Source: Aquincolibacterium sp041674705 (GTDB lineage Bacteria > Omnitrophota > Omnitrophia > Omnitrophales > Aquincolibacteriaceae). Taken from it: DNA of 64,000 nt. The stretch covers positions 25,021 to 89,020 of the forward strand of contig JBAYVF010000006.1 of assembly GCA_041674705.1 (NCBI GenBank), given 5' to 3'. The notes beneath the pieces are model-generated. The model was not told the DNA's origin and did no database searches. It worked only from the letters and a program-made list of their open reading frames with translations. The position numbers and the translations under genes were made by a program. The number at the start of each line of letters is the position of its first letter. Within the stretch, counting starts at the first letter, position 1. Below are positions 57,173-64,000 of the stretch, in pieces.

Positions 57173-57414
57173 AAATCCTTTTTCTCGCTTCCTTTATATA
57201 GAAGCCTCAGGATTCGTACGGTTTGGATGGCCGAGCCGACGAGTCCTAGAAGCACAAACGCCAGGGTGGTGCCAGGGGCCCAGCCCCGTTTTGAGATCAA
57301 CCATTGGCTGATCAAATAACCCGCCAAAGGACCGCTCAGGAGGATCGTGGGCAGGGTGAGTGCCAGTCCGAGCATCCAAAAAAGCTTCCGAAGATCTTTC
57401 TTGATGGTGTCCAA
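57169..57414 (-). CDS. atpZ: AtpZ/AtpI-type F1Fo assembly protein
   Basis: An 81-residue protein with two membrane helices (LGLALTLPTILLSGPLAGYLI and LAFVLLGLVGSAIQTVRILRLLY), matching the small AtpZ/AtpI-like proteins at the head of ATP synthase operons. They assist c-ring assembly or divalent cation supply. It is the first gene of the operon; a tacgg-type repeat lies upstream, and the operon promoter is not evident to me. Confidence 0.8.
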   Translation of the reverse strand: MDTIKKDLRKLFWMLGLALTLPTILLSGPLAGYLISQWLISKRGWAPGTTLAFVLLGLVGSAIQTVRILRLLYKGSEKKDL

Positions 57415-57517
57415 GGGATCCGGGGTGGGTTCTCACCCAACGCATGCGTGCTTTTAGTCAAAAAACTTGTTGGGCGATATTATCTTGCAAATCATATTTC
57501 TTTGCAAGGCAAGATGC

Positions 57518-57587
57518 GCGTACGGCGAAAGGCGTACGGCGTAACGCGATTAACTTTTGCCGTACTCTCTGCGCCTTCCGCCGTGCG
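57518..57587. repeat. Palindromic repeat, 'tacggcgtacgg' family
   Basis: GCGTACGGCGAAAGGCGTACGG is answered by GCCGTACTC, GCGCCTTCCGCCGTGCG. It lies in the divergent gap between the ATP synthase operon and the AsmA-like gene. Confidence 0.55.
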
Positions 57588-57657
57588 AAGATAAATTTTA
57601 TTCTGGATTTTATGATCTTCTGCCGATACAGTAGTTCACTGGGAGGCATAGAAAATT

Positions 57658-58413
57658 ATGTTCAAAGGACTTTTCAAGCTCATCTTCGGACTGATACGCC
57701 TGGCGTTTTTTCTCGTTTTATTGATGGTTATTTTTCACACCTGGGCGATCAAGCAAGCCCTTACGTTTACGCTGAGTTATCAGCTGGGCGCGGATGTCTC
57801 GATTCAGAATGTGAAAATGGACTGGAAGAATACCGGGTTTGAGGTCCAGGGCCTGGAGATCGGGAATCCCTACAGTTTTCCCCGGGGGATTTTGGCGGAT
57901 ATCCCGCTTGTGATTATTTCTGTGGATCTTCCGAGCATCTCCCAGGGTGTTTTACGGCTCAAAACCGTGGGATTTGACCTCCGGGAGCTTCAGGTGATGA
58001 ACGTTCCGCAGAAGGGTTTGAATGTCTTAGAGTTGAAGCCATTAAAGAAAAGCAATGAAGAGCGTTCTTCTTCGCGAGAGGCCGTTCGAACCCAGATCAA
58101 AAGATATACGCCCGAAGTGATGATCGACGAGCTTATCTTTTCCATCGGAGATATCAGCTACTTGGATACGACGGGTGCTTCCATGAAACAAAATCGTTAC
58201 CGGGCCGGGATCCGCGGGGCGACTTATTACAATATTCGCGGAACCCAGGATATGACCGCGATCGTGGTGGGGGAGGCTTTAAAAAAAATGGGCTTGGGTT
58301 ATCTTGAATCGCAATTCAAAAATCTCCAAAGTCGCGCCGTTTCCTCCGCGGTAAAAAAGAGCGGTCTCTTTGGCCGGGTGATGGAAGCCTTGAGCGGGAA
58401 TTCCGCAAGCTAA
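57658..58413 (+). CDS. AsmA-like membrane-anchored protein (unknown)
   Basis: A 251-residue protein with one N-terminal membrane helix (LIRLAFFLVLLMVIFHTWAI) and a periplasmic region whose pattern (LGADVSIQNVKMDWKNTGFEVQGLEIGNP, then VDLPSISQGVLRLKTVGFDLRELQV) resembles the N-terminal part of AsmA/TamB-type proteins that carry lipids between membranes. It is far shorter than AsmA. The C-terminal third is helical and charged. A hairpin terminator follows. The assignment rests on pattern, not on a diagnostic motif. Confidence 0.6.
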   Translation: MFKGLFKLIFGLIRLAFFLVLLMVIFHTWAIKQALTFTLSYQLGADVSIQNVKMDWKNTGFEVQGLEIGNPYSFPRGILADIPLVIISVDLPSISQGVLRLKTVGFDLRELQVMNVPQKGLNVLELKPLKKSNEERSSSREAVRTQIKRYTPEVMIDELIFSIGDISYLDTTGASMKQNRYRAGIRGATYYNIRGTQDMTAIVVGEALKKMGLGYLESQFKNLQSRAVSSAVKKSGLFGRVMEALSGNSAS

Positions 58414-58419
58414 CCTCGT

Positions 58420-58486
58420 AACTCCTTTCAAGAAAACAAGTTAGGAGCATCCATTCGAAGGCAAGGGGGCTTGTTTTCCAGGAGTT
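58420..58486. repeat. Inverted repeat after the AsmA-like gene
   Basis: AACTCCTTTCAAGAAAACAAG is answered, with a four-base gap, by CTTGTTTTCCAGGAGTT. Another short palindromic element in the 424-base gap before tuf. Confidence 0.55.
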
Positions 58487-58502
58487 CGAGCTGTGTTTTA
58501 GA

Positions 58503-58544
58503 GGCTGCCGGGTTCAGGAAAAAAGCAGCCAAAAGATTTTTTTA
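58503..58544 (+). terminator. Terminator before tRNA-Thr/tuf
   Basis: GGCTGC (58503-58508) and GCAGCC (58525-58530) form a stem followed by AAAAGATTTTTTT. Probably ends the transcript of the AsmA-like gene. Confidence 0.5.
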
Positions 58545-58550
58545 AAAAGC

Positions 58551-58578
58551 TTGACACGATTTTCTTTTTCACTAGAAT
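58551..58578 (+). promoter_or_regulatory. Promoter of the tRNA-Thr-tuf transcription unit
   Basis: TTGACA (58551-58556), a 16-base spacer and TAGAAT (58573-58578) give a strong sigma-70-type promoter about 145 bases before tRNA-Thr. The leader between shows no recognisable motif. Confidence 0.85.
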
Positions 58579-58724
58579 GTCCACTCTTTCCTTGGGAGAG
58601 CTGTCTCCGCTTAGGGTGATTTCTGTCTTCAAATGCGGATGTTTTTTAAAGGAAAAAAGCTTTTTATTTTTGCTGTGGTGAAAGTGTCGTAGCGAGCGAT
58701 CGAAAGCGCTGAGCAGGATCAAGC

Positions 58725-58797
58725 GCTGGAGTAGCTCAGTTGGTAGAGCACATCCTTGGTAAGGATGAGGTCCTGGGTTCAATTCCCAGCTCCAGCT
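58725..58797 (+). tRNA. tRNA-Thr (anticodon GGT)
   Basis: A 73-nt tRNA. The acceptor GCTGGAG pairs with CTCCAGC plus T, the anticodon arm is CATCC TTGGTAA GGATG (anticodon GGT) and the T-arm is CTGGG TTCAATT CCCAG. CCA is not encoded. It reads ACC/ACU codons. Its place just before tuf is a conserved arrangement in bacteria. Confidence 0.97.
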
Positions 58798-58837
58798 TAG
58801 GATGCGAAAAACAAAACCTCAATAAGGGAGAACTTAT

Positions 58838-60037
<1,200 letters not shown>

Positions 60038-60047
60038 CATCTCGTTC

Positions 60048-60096
60048 GTCCCAATTTGCAATGAAATTTAAAATGAAAATTGGGACAGCACTGATT
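60048..60096. repeat. Short 'gtcccaattt / aaaattgggac' palindrome after tuf
   Basis: GTCCCAATTTGCAATG and AAATTTAAAATG are followed by AAAATTGGGAC. It is a minimal form of the GTCCCAAT / ATTGGGAC family. Confidence 0.55.
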
Positions 60097-60212
60097 TCCG
60101 ATTAGAAACTAATAGAAAATCAGGCGGCCACAAATCCTAGCATTTTTTGGCGAAGCCCTGCAGGCTGTAAGACGTTTATTTTCGCCGTAAGAGGTCTTAC
60201 AAGCCGAAATCA

Positions 60213-60248
60213 TTATTTGAAAGCCGTGTTTTTTCCGCGGTTTTTTTA
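60213..60248 (+). terminator. Weak terminator between tuf and rpmG
   Basis: CCGTG and CGCGG around a T-rich loop, followed by seven T. The stem is only five pairs with one G-T, so it may be an attenuator rather than a full stop. Confidence 0.35.
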
Positions 60249-60273
60249 AGACAAAGGAAAAGGTTTTATTTCG

Positions 60274-60423
60274 ATGCAAGAGATTATTTCCCTCATGTCG
60301 ACCTGCGATCATAAGTCGACTTATTGGACACGAAAAAACAAAAAACAGAATCCAGACAAGATCGAGCGGAAGAAGTATTGCCCGAGCTGTCGGAAGCGTG
60401 TCCTGTTTCGGGAGAAGAAATAA
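60274..60423 (+). CDS. rpmG: 50S ribosomal protein L33
   Basis: A 49-residue bL33: MQEIISLMSTCDHKSTYW then TRKNKKQNPDKIERKKYCPSCRKRVLFREKK-type end. The second zinc knuckle CPSC is intact; the first, normally Cys-x2-Cys, has only one cysteine (TCDH), with a His that might substitute. Many bacteria have both zinc and zinc-free L33 forms; this looks like a partly degenerated zinc form. The start at 60274 gives the usual N-terminus. Its place between tuf and tRNA-Trp/secE is conserved. Confidence 0.92.
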   Translation: MQEIISLMSTCDHKSTYWTRKNKKQNPDKIERKKYCPSCRKRVLFREKK

Positions 60424-60448
60424 GCTTTTTCGGAGCCACACGGGACAG

Positions 60449-60522
60449 AGGCCTGTAGCTCCAATTGGTAGAGCGGCGGTCTCCAAAACCGCATGTTGCA
60501 GGTTCGAGTCCTGCCAGGCCTG
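60449..60522 (+). tRNA. tRNA-Trp (anticodon CCA)
   Basis: A 74-nt tRNA. The acceptor AGGCCTG pairs with CAGGCCT plus G, the anticodon arm is GCGGT CTCCAAA ACCGC (anticodon CCA) and the T-arm is GCAGG TTCGAGT CCTGC. CCA is not encoded. Located before secE as in many bacteria. Its 3' end is duplicated 148 bases downstream. Confidence 0.97.
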
Positions 60523-60674
60523 TTTTGCAAGGCTGTTTTGGCAGGAGGAGAAGGGAGTCCCTGCTGTCAAACATGACATGCCGTCATGTTTGAAGGGACG
60601 GGTGGCCGACCCGGAGCGCGTAGCGAAGGGCGCCGAGTCCCCGACGAAGGCGGGCAAGCTGCCAGGCCTGTTTT
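60511..60674. mobile_element. 148-bp insertion bounded by copies of the tRNA-Trp 3' end
   Basis: CTGCCAGGCCTGTTTT occurs at 60511-60526 (the end of tRNA-Trp plus flank) and again, identical, at 60659-60674. Between them lie a perfect 11-bp hairpin TCAAACATGAC / GTCATGTTTGA and a GC-rich tract with repeated GGCCGAC, GGGCGCCGAG and GCGAAGG units. No gene is inside. The layout resembles attL/attR of a tRNA-targeting element in miniature, or a hairpin element that duplicated its target. Confidence 0.6.
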
Positions 60675-60721
60675 AAATACGGGCGGTACATTGGGACTCG
60701 AAACAACGCGAGGATGTTCAA

Positions 60722-60904
60722 GTGCAAAAAGCAACGAATTTTTTTCGGGAAACGCAGCAGGAGCTCAAAAAAGTCACCTGGCCGACTTGGAATGAGTTGT
60801 GGCAGGCGGCTACGGTAGTCATTATTGTGACTTTCCTCACTTCCGCGTTCATCGCGGGCGTGGATTTCTGCATCTCGAATATCCTCCGGATGTTGATCAG
60901 TTAA
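60722..60904 (+). CDS. secE: Preprotein translocase subunit SecE
   Basis: A 60-residue SecE. The amphipathic segment FFRETQQELKKVTWPTWNELWQA is the conserved family core, followed by one membrane helix (ATVVIIVTFLTSAFIAGVDF). The start is GTG with GAGGA upstream. It clamps SecY in the inner membrane. Followed by nusG after 4 bases. Confidence 0.95.
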   Translation: MQKATNFFRETQQELKKVTWPTWNELWQAATVVIIVTFLTSAFIAGVDFCISNILRMLIS

Positions 60905-60908
60905 ATTT

Positions 60909-61442
60909 ATGGCCGACGCAAAGTGGTATGTAGTTCATACACAGACAGGCGTGGAAAATAAGGCTCGCGCGAGCTTGATCAGTCACGCGGAGACCGCGGG
61001 GCTTCCGCACTTGATCCATGAAGTGTTGATCCCGCTTGAAAAGGTCAGCGAAGTCAAGGGCGGCAAGAAAAGGATCAGCGAGAGGAAATTTTTTCCCGGC
61101 TATATTCTGGTCAAGATGGAATTGACCGATGAGAGTTGGTACCTGGTTCGCAACACGCCGGGGATTTCTGGATTTATCGGGTCGGGAAAGAATCCGATCC
61201 CGCTCACGGAAAAAGAAGTCAACGCGATCATCCTTGAGCAGGAAGAAAAGCAGACGAAGCCGAAGCCGAAAGTTGAATTCGAAGAAGGCGAGAGCGTCCG
61301 GGTCAAAGAGGGCTCTTTCGCGAATTTTAATGGCACGATCGAACAGATCAATCCGGACCGCGGAAAAATGCGCGTGCTCGTCACGATCTTCGGCCGGCCG
61401 ACACCCGTCGAACTTGAATACTGGCAAGTAGAAAAGATCTAA
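60909..61442 (+). CDS. nusG: Transcription termination/antitermination protein NusG
   Basis: A 177-residue NusG. The NGN domain begins KWYVVHTQTGVENKARASL with RKFFPGYILVKMELTDESWYLVRNTPGISGFIG; the KOW domain is GESVRVKEGSFANFNGTIEQIN. It binds RNA polymerase and links it to Rho or the ribosome. Normal length; operon with secE and rplK. Confidence 0.98.
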   Translation: MADAKWYVVHTQTGVENKARASLISHAETAGLPHLIHEVLIPLEKVSEVKGGKKRISERKFFPGYILVKMELTDESWYLVRNTPGISGFIGSGKNPIPLTEKEVNAIILEQEEKQTKPKPKVEFEEGESVRVKEGSFANFNGTIEQINPDRGKMRVLVTIFGRPTPVELEYWQVEKI

Positions 61443-61444
61443 AA

Positions 61445-61870
61445 ATGGCAAAAGAAATCAAAACGAAAATTAAATTGCAGATCCCCGGCGGACAAGCCAA
61501 TCCGGCTCCTCCGATCGGTCCTGCGCTTGGTCAGCATGGTGTCAACATTATGGAGTTCTGCAAGCAATTCAACGAGCGCACCAAAGACCGTCCGGGCACG
61601 ATCCTTCCGGTGGTGCTGACGGTTTATAAAGACAAGTCCTTTACTTTCATTCTCAAGTCGCCGCCGGTCGCTGCGGAGATCAAAAAAGCTGTGGGGCTTG
61701 CGAAGGCTTCTTCGGAGCCCGGCCGCGTGATCATCGGCAAGATCACCCACGCGCAGGTCATCGAGATCGCGCGGAAAAAAATGGTCGACCTTAATACCAC
61801 CAAGATCGAAAGCGCGTGCCGCATTGTGGAAGGCGCGGCTCGCAGCATGGGCATCGAAGTCGTAAAATAA
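61445..61870 (+). CDS. rplK: 50S ribosomal protein L11
   Basis: A 141-residue uL11 with KLQIPGGQANPAPPIGPALGQHGVNIMEFCKQFN and the C-terminal rRNA-binding domain ending RIVEGAARSMGIEVV. It forms the GTPase-associated stalk base. Two bases after nusG. Normal length. Confidence 0.99.
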   Translation: MAKEIKTKIKLQIPGGQANPAPPIGPALGQHGVNIMEFCKQFNERTKDRPGTILPVVLTVYKDKSFTFILKSPPVAAEIKKAVGLAKASSEPGRVIIGKITHAQVIEIARKKMVDLNTTKIESACRIVEGAARSMGIEVVK

Positions 61871-61890
61871 AAATTAGAACAGGACAGACG

Positions 61891-62577
61891 ATGAAACGCA
61901 GCAAGCGGTATCAAAAACGGGCAACTCTGGTAGAAGAAGGGAAGCTTTATTCTCTTCCCGAGGCCGTTAAGATCCTCAAAAAAGTTGAAAAAAGCAAAGC
62001 GGACGAAACGATTTCTCTTAGTTTCCAGCTGGGCGTTCGCGCCGAGCAAGGGGATGAGAACGTTCGTGGCACCGTCAGTTTGCCGCATGGTAGCGGCAGG
62101 TCCTTGCGCGTGCTTTGTTTTGCTAAAGGCGAGAGCGCCCGGGATGCCGAAACGGCCGGAGCGGATTTTGTCGGAGCCGAAGAGCTTGTGGAAAAAGTGA
62201 AGAACGGTTTTCTTGATTTTGACGTGGTCGTGGCTCATCCCGATATGATGCGCGAGGTCAGTAAGCTGGGTCGTGTGTTGGGTCCCAAAGGTCTCATGCC
62301 GACGCCGAAAACCGGTACCGTGACGCCACAGGTCGGTAGAGCGGTCAAGGAAGTCAAGGGTGGCCGCATTGAATTTAAGAGCGATAAGACGGCCGGACTC
62401 CACGCGGTTTGCGGCAAGCTGTCCTTTGCTGAAGAAGCGCTTTTAGAGAACGCGCGGACCGTGATCAAAGCCGTGAAGGATTCCAAGCCTGCGACAAGCA
62501 AAGGCGAATATTTCCGGGCCATTCATATCGCGACGACCCATGGTCCTGGTCTCAAACTGAATACGGGAGCGCTCTAA
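61891..62577 (+). CDS. rplA: 50S ribosomal protein L1
   Basis: A 228-residue uL1. It shows KRYQKRATLVEEGKLYSLPEAVKILKK, VRGTVSLPHGSG, the signature LGPKGLMPTPKTGTVT, and a C-terminal SKGEYFRAIHIATTHGPGLKLN. Start ATG 61891 is chosen; an upstream in-frame extension overlaps rplK and is not family-like. In many bacteria L1 autoregulates this operon by binding the mRNA near rplK. Confidence 0.98.
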   Translation: MKRSKRYQKRATLVEEGKLYSLPEAVKILKKVEKSKADETISLSFQLGVRAEQGDENVRGTVSLPHGSGRSLRVLCFAKGESARDAETAGADFVGAEELVEKVKNGFLDFDVVVAHPDMMREVSKLGRVLGPKGLMPTPKTGTVTPQVGRAVKEVKGGRIEFKSDKTAGLHAVCGKLSFAEEALLENARTVIKAVKDSKPATSKGEYFRAIHIATTHGPGLKLNTGAL

Positions 62578-62580
62578 GTC

Positions 62581-63114
62581 ATGCCTTCTCTTGAAAAAAC
62601 ACTGATGTTCAATGAAATCGTAAAGGAATTCGAAAAAAGTCCTTACGCTTTCATTTCCAATTTGGACGGAGTTTCGGTTCTTGACATCTCGGAAGCGCGG
62701 CGCAATCTCGAGAAAGTTTCCGGGCGTTCGCTCATGGTCAAGCATGCGATGGCCCGTAAGATCTTCGCGCAGTTCAACGTAGCGGGCGCCGAGAAGTATT
62801 TGAGCGGTTCGGTCGTCATCACGTTCGGAGATAAGGAACCGCAAGAGATCTCAAAAAGGCTTGTTGATTTTTCCAAGACGCACGAAAAATGGAAACCCGC
62901 CGGAGTGATCTTTGAAGGTCAGGTTTACGGCGAGGATTTCGTCAAACAGCTTGCGAAACTTCCGTCGCGTAAAGAACTTCTGACGCAGTTGGTGCTGCGC
63001 ATGAATTCTCCGCTCCAGGGTTTTGCGAACGTCCTCGGGGCGCTCACGCGTAATCTCGTGGTCGCATTGGAAGAGGTCCGTAAGAAAAAAGCAGCCGCTG
63101 GCGCTGCGTCTTAA
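62581..63114 (+). CDS. rplJ: 50S ribosomal protein L10
   Basis: A 177-residue uL10, the stalk protein that holds L7/L12 dimers. It shows YAFISNLDGVSVLDISEARRNLEKVSGRSLMVKHAMARKIF and a C-terminal helix for L12 binding ending in an Ala/Lys-rich tail. Begins three bases after rplA. The 135-base gap to rplL contains a self-complementary CAGTACTG and its echo GAACAGTACAGAAC; possibly an expression-tuning site, otherwise nothing. Confidence 0.96.
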   Translation: MPSLEKTLMFNEIVKEFEKSPYAFISNLDGVSVLDISEARRNLEKVSGRSLMVKHAMARKIFAQFNVAGAEKYLSGSVVITFGDKEPQEISKRLVDFSKTHEKWKPAGVIFEGQVYGEDFVKQLAKLPSRKELLTQLVLRMNSPLQGFANVLGALTRNLVVALEEVRKKKAAAGAAS

Positions 63115-63249
63115 GAACGCCAGTATCGCATCACATTTGAAATGGGGGGTATGCGGTACAGTACTGTTAACCCCTAAAATTAAATAGAGAACAGTACAGA
63201 ACACAACGAATGTCCTGATAAAGGAAATTCAATCAAGGAGGCAGCAGCC

Positions 63250-63660
63250 ATGACAGAAGCAACCGAAGTAAAACTTTCCGAAAAATTACAAAGCATCCTC
63301 ACCTCGATCGAAACGTTGACGGTGTTGGAGCTCGCAGAGCTCGTCAAAGCGCTTGAAGTAAAGTTTGGCGTGAGCGCAGCGGCTGCAGCCCCTGTGGCGA
63401 TCGCAGCCGGTGGTGCAGCGGCTGGCGGTGCGGCCGCGGCGGATGAGAAGACCAGCTTCACGGTCGTTCTTGTGAGCGCGGGCGATAAGAAGATCAATGT
63501 GATCAAGGAGATCCGCACGGTCACGAGCCTGGGCTTGAAAGAAGCCAAGGACTTGGTCGAAGGCGCTCCGAAGACCATCAAAGAAGATGTGAATAAAGAA
63601 GAAGCGGCAAAGATCAAGACGGTCCTGGAAGCTCAGGGCGCAAAGGTCGAGATCAAGTAA
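63250..63660 (+). CDS. rplL: 50S ribosomal protein L7/L12
   Basis: A 136-residue bL12. The N-terminal dimerisation helices (LQSILTSIETLTVLELAELVKALEVKFGV) are joined by an Ala/Gly hinge to the C-terminal domain EKTSFTVVLVSAGDKKINVIKEIRTVTSLGLKEAKDLVEGAPKTIKE. A strong AAGGAGG site precedes the ATG. Multiple copies recruit translation factors. Slightly longer than E. coli because of the hinge and N-terminus. Confidence 0.98.
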   Translation: MTEATEVKLSEKLQSILTSIETLTVLELAELVKALEVKFGVSAAAAAPVAIAAGGAAAGGAAAADEKTSFTVVLVSAGDKKINVIKEIRTVTSLGLKEAKDLVEGAPKTIKEDVNKEEAAKIKTVLEAQGAKVEIK

Positions 63661-63716
63661 GGTTTCGGTCGAACCAGGCGAATCGGGAACGCTGTCCTTA
63701 AGGAGGACAATTCATA

Positions 63717-64000
63717 ATGCTGCCTTTGATCAAGAGAAGAAGCTTTACGAAGATCCAGGATACGATGGATCTGCCGAATTTGGTGGAGATCCAGATCAAG
63801 TCGTACGAGGAATTCTTGCAGAGCGGCCGTTCAAACCGCCGGCGTAAAAGCCAGGGGCTTGAAGCGGCGTTTGCGGATTGCTTTCCTATCGAAAGTTTTG
63901 ATGGGACGTGCCGGCTTGAGTATCAGGGGTATTCTCTTGGGAAGCCTAAGTATTCCATTCCGGAATGCCAGAAGCGTGGCATGACCTATGCCGCGCCGCT
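63717..64000 (+). CDS. rpoB: RNA polymerase beta subunit, 5' end (cut by window edge)
   Basis: About 94 codons of RpoB are present before the window ends. The sequence starts MLPLIKRRSFTKIQDTMDLPNLVEIQIKSYEEFLQ and continues with ESFDGTCRLEYQGYSLGKPKYSIPECQKRGMTYAAPL, the conserved N-terminal lobe. AAGGAGGA precedes the ATG. It follows rplL by 56 bases, as usual. Confidence 0.97.
   Translation, partial: MLPLIKRRSFTKIQDTMDLPNLVEIQIKSYEEFLQSGRSNRRRKSQGLEAAFADCFPIESFDGTCRLEYQGYSLGKPKYSIPECQKRGMTYAAP

Overview
The window reads as ordinary, densely coded bacterial chromosome at roughly mid-50s percent GC. My best guess at the host is a member of the Omnitrophota (Candidatus Omnitrophica, PVC superphylum). 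That is an inference, based on a giant signal-peptide-bearing multidomain protein, class II (B12-dependent) ribonucleotide reductase, a folate/tRNA-modification gene mix and very abundant short palindromic DNA. No rRNA, CRISPR array, IS transposase or prophage was seen.

Layout. (1) 1-8.4 kb, plus strand: a stand-alone tRNA-binding domain, a DUF1015 protein, a chorismate-utilising pabB/pabC pair, purH, folC and mnmE. (2) 8.4-19 kb, plus: an NrdR-box-controlled nrdJ, a CHASE2-GGDEF diguanylate cyclase, a GIY-YIG nuclease cassette beside tRNA-Ser, dnaX, recR, an SDR, tRNA-Gly and an LpxL-like acyltransferase. (3) 19-27.1 kb, minus: one 2699-codon gene with a signal peptide, a ChaN/TraB-like region, a SelO-like region, a methyltransferase-like region and a radical SAM region. 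(4) 27.4-39.8 kb, plus: nusA-infB-rbfA-truB-ribF-rpsO-pnp (no rimP visible), then dut, ftsK and queH. (5) 39.9-49.3 kb, minus: DUF190/crcB, a flavin reductase, membrane proteins, a B12-binding radical SAM protein, a pseudouridine synthase, a tiny Lys/Cys peptide gene and a metal-transport trio (GDT1, MgtA, ArsP_2-like). (6) 49.5-50.8 kb, plus: three small membrane proteins. (7) 50.8-57.4 kb, minus: a complete F1Fo ATP synthase operon atpZ-B-E-F-H-A-G-D-C. (8) 57.6-64 kb, plus: an AsmA-like protein, then tRNA-Thr, tuf, rpmG, tRNA-Trp, secE, nusG, rplK, rplA, rplJ, rplL and the 5' end of rpoB, which runs off the window.

The most unusual content is not a gene. The window is full of short inverted-repeat elements of several families. 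They sit in many intergenic gaps, and several lie in frame inside conserved genes. A 90-bp copy occurs in the same frame in both rbfA and ftsK, giving two unrelated proteins a homologous 30-residue insert. Others lie in dnaX, ribF and the giant gene, or form the 3' ends of queH and the SDR gene. This resembles the in-frame palindromic elements known from Rickettsia. Two tRNA genes carry associated duplications: a GIY-YIG gene is flanked by copies of the tRNA-Ser 5' end, and a 148-bp insert is flanked by copies of the tRNA-Trp 3' end. A chain of hairpins follows tRNA-Gly. The giant protein carries at least eight copies of an RS/AExR motif, mostly near region boundaries.
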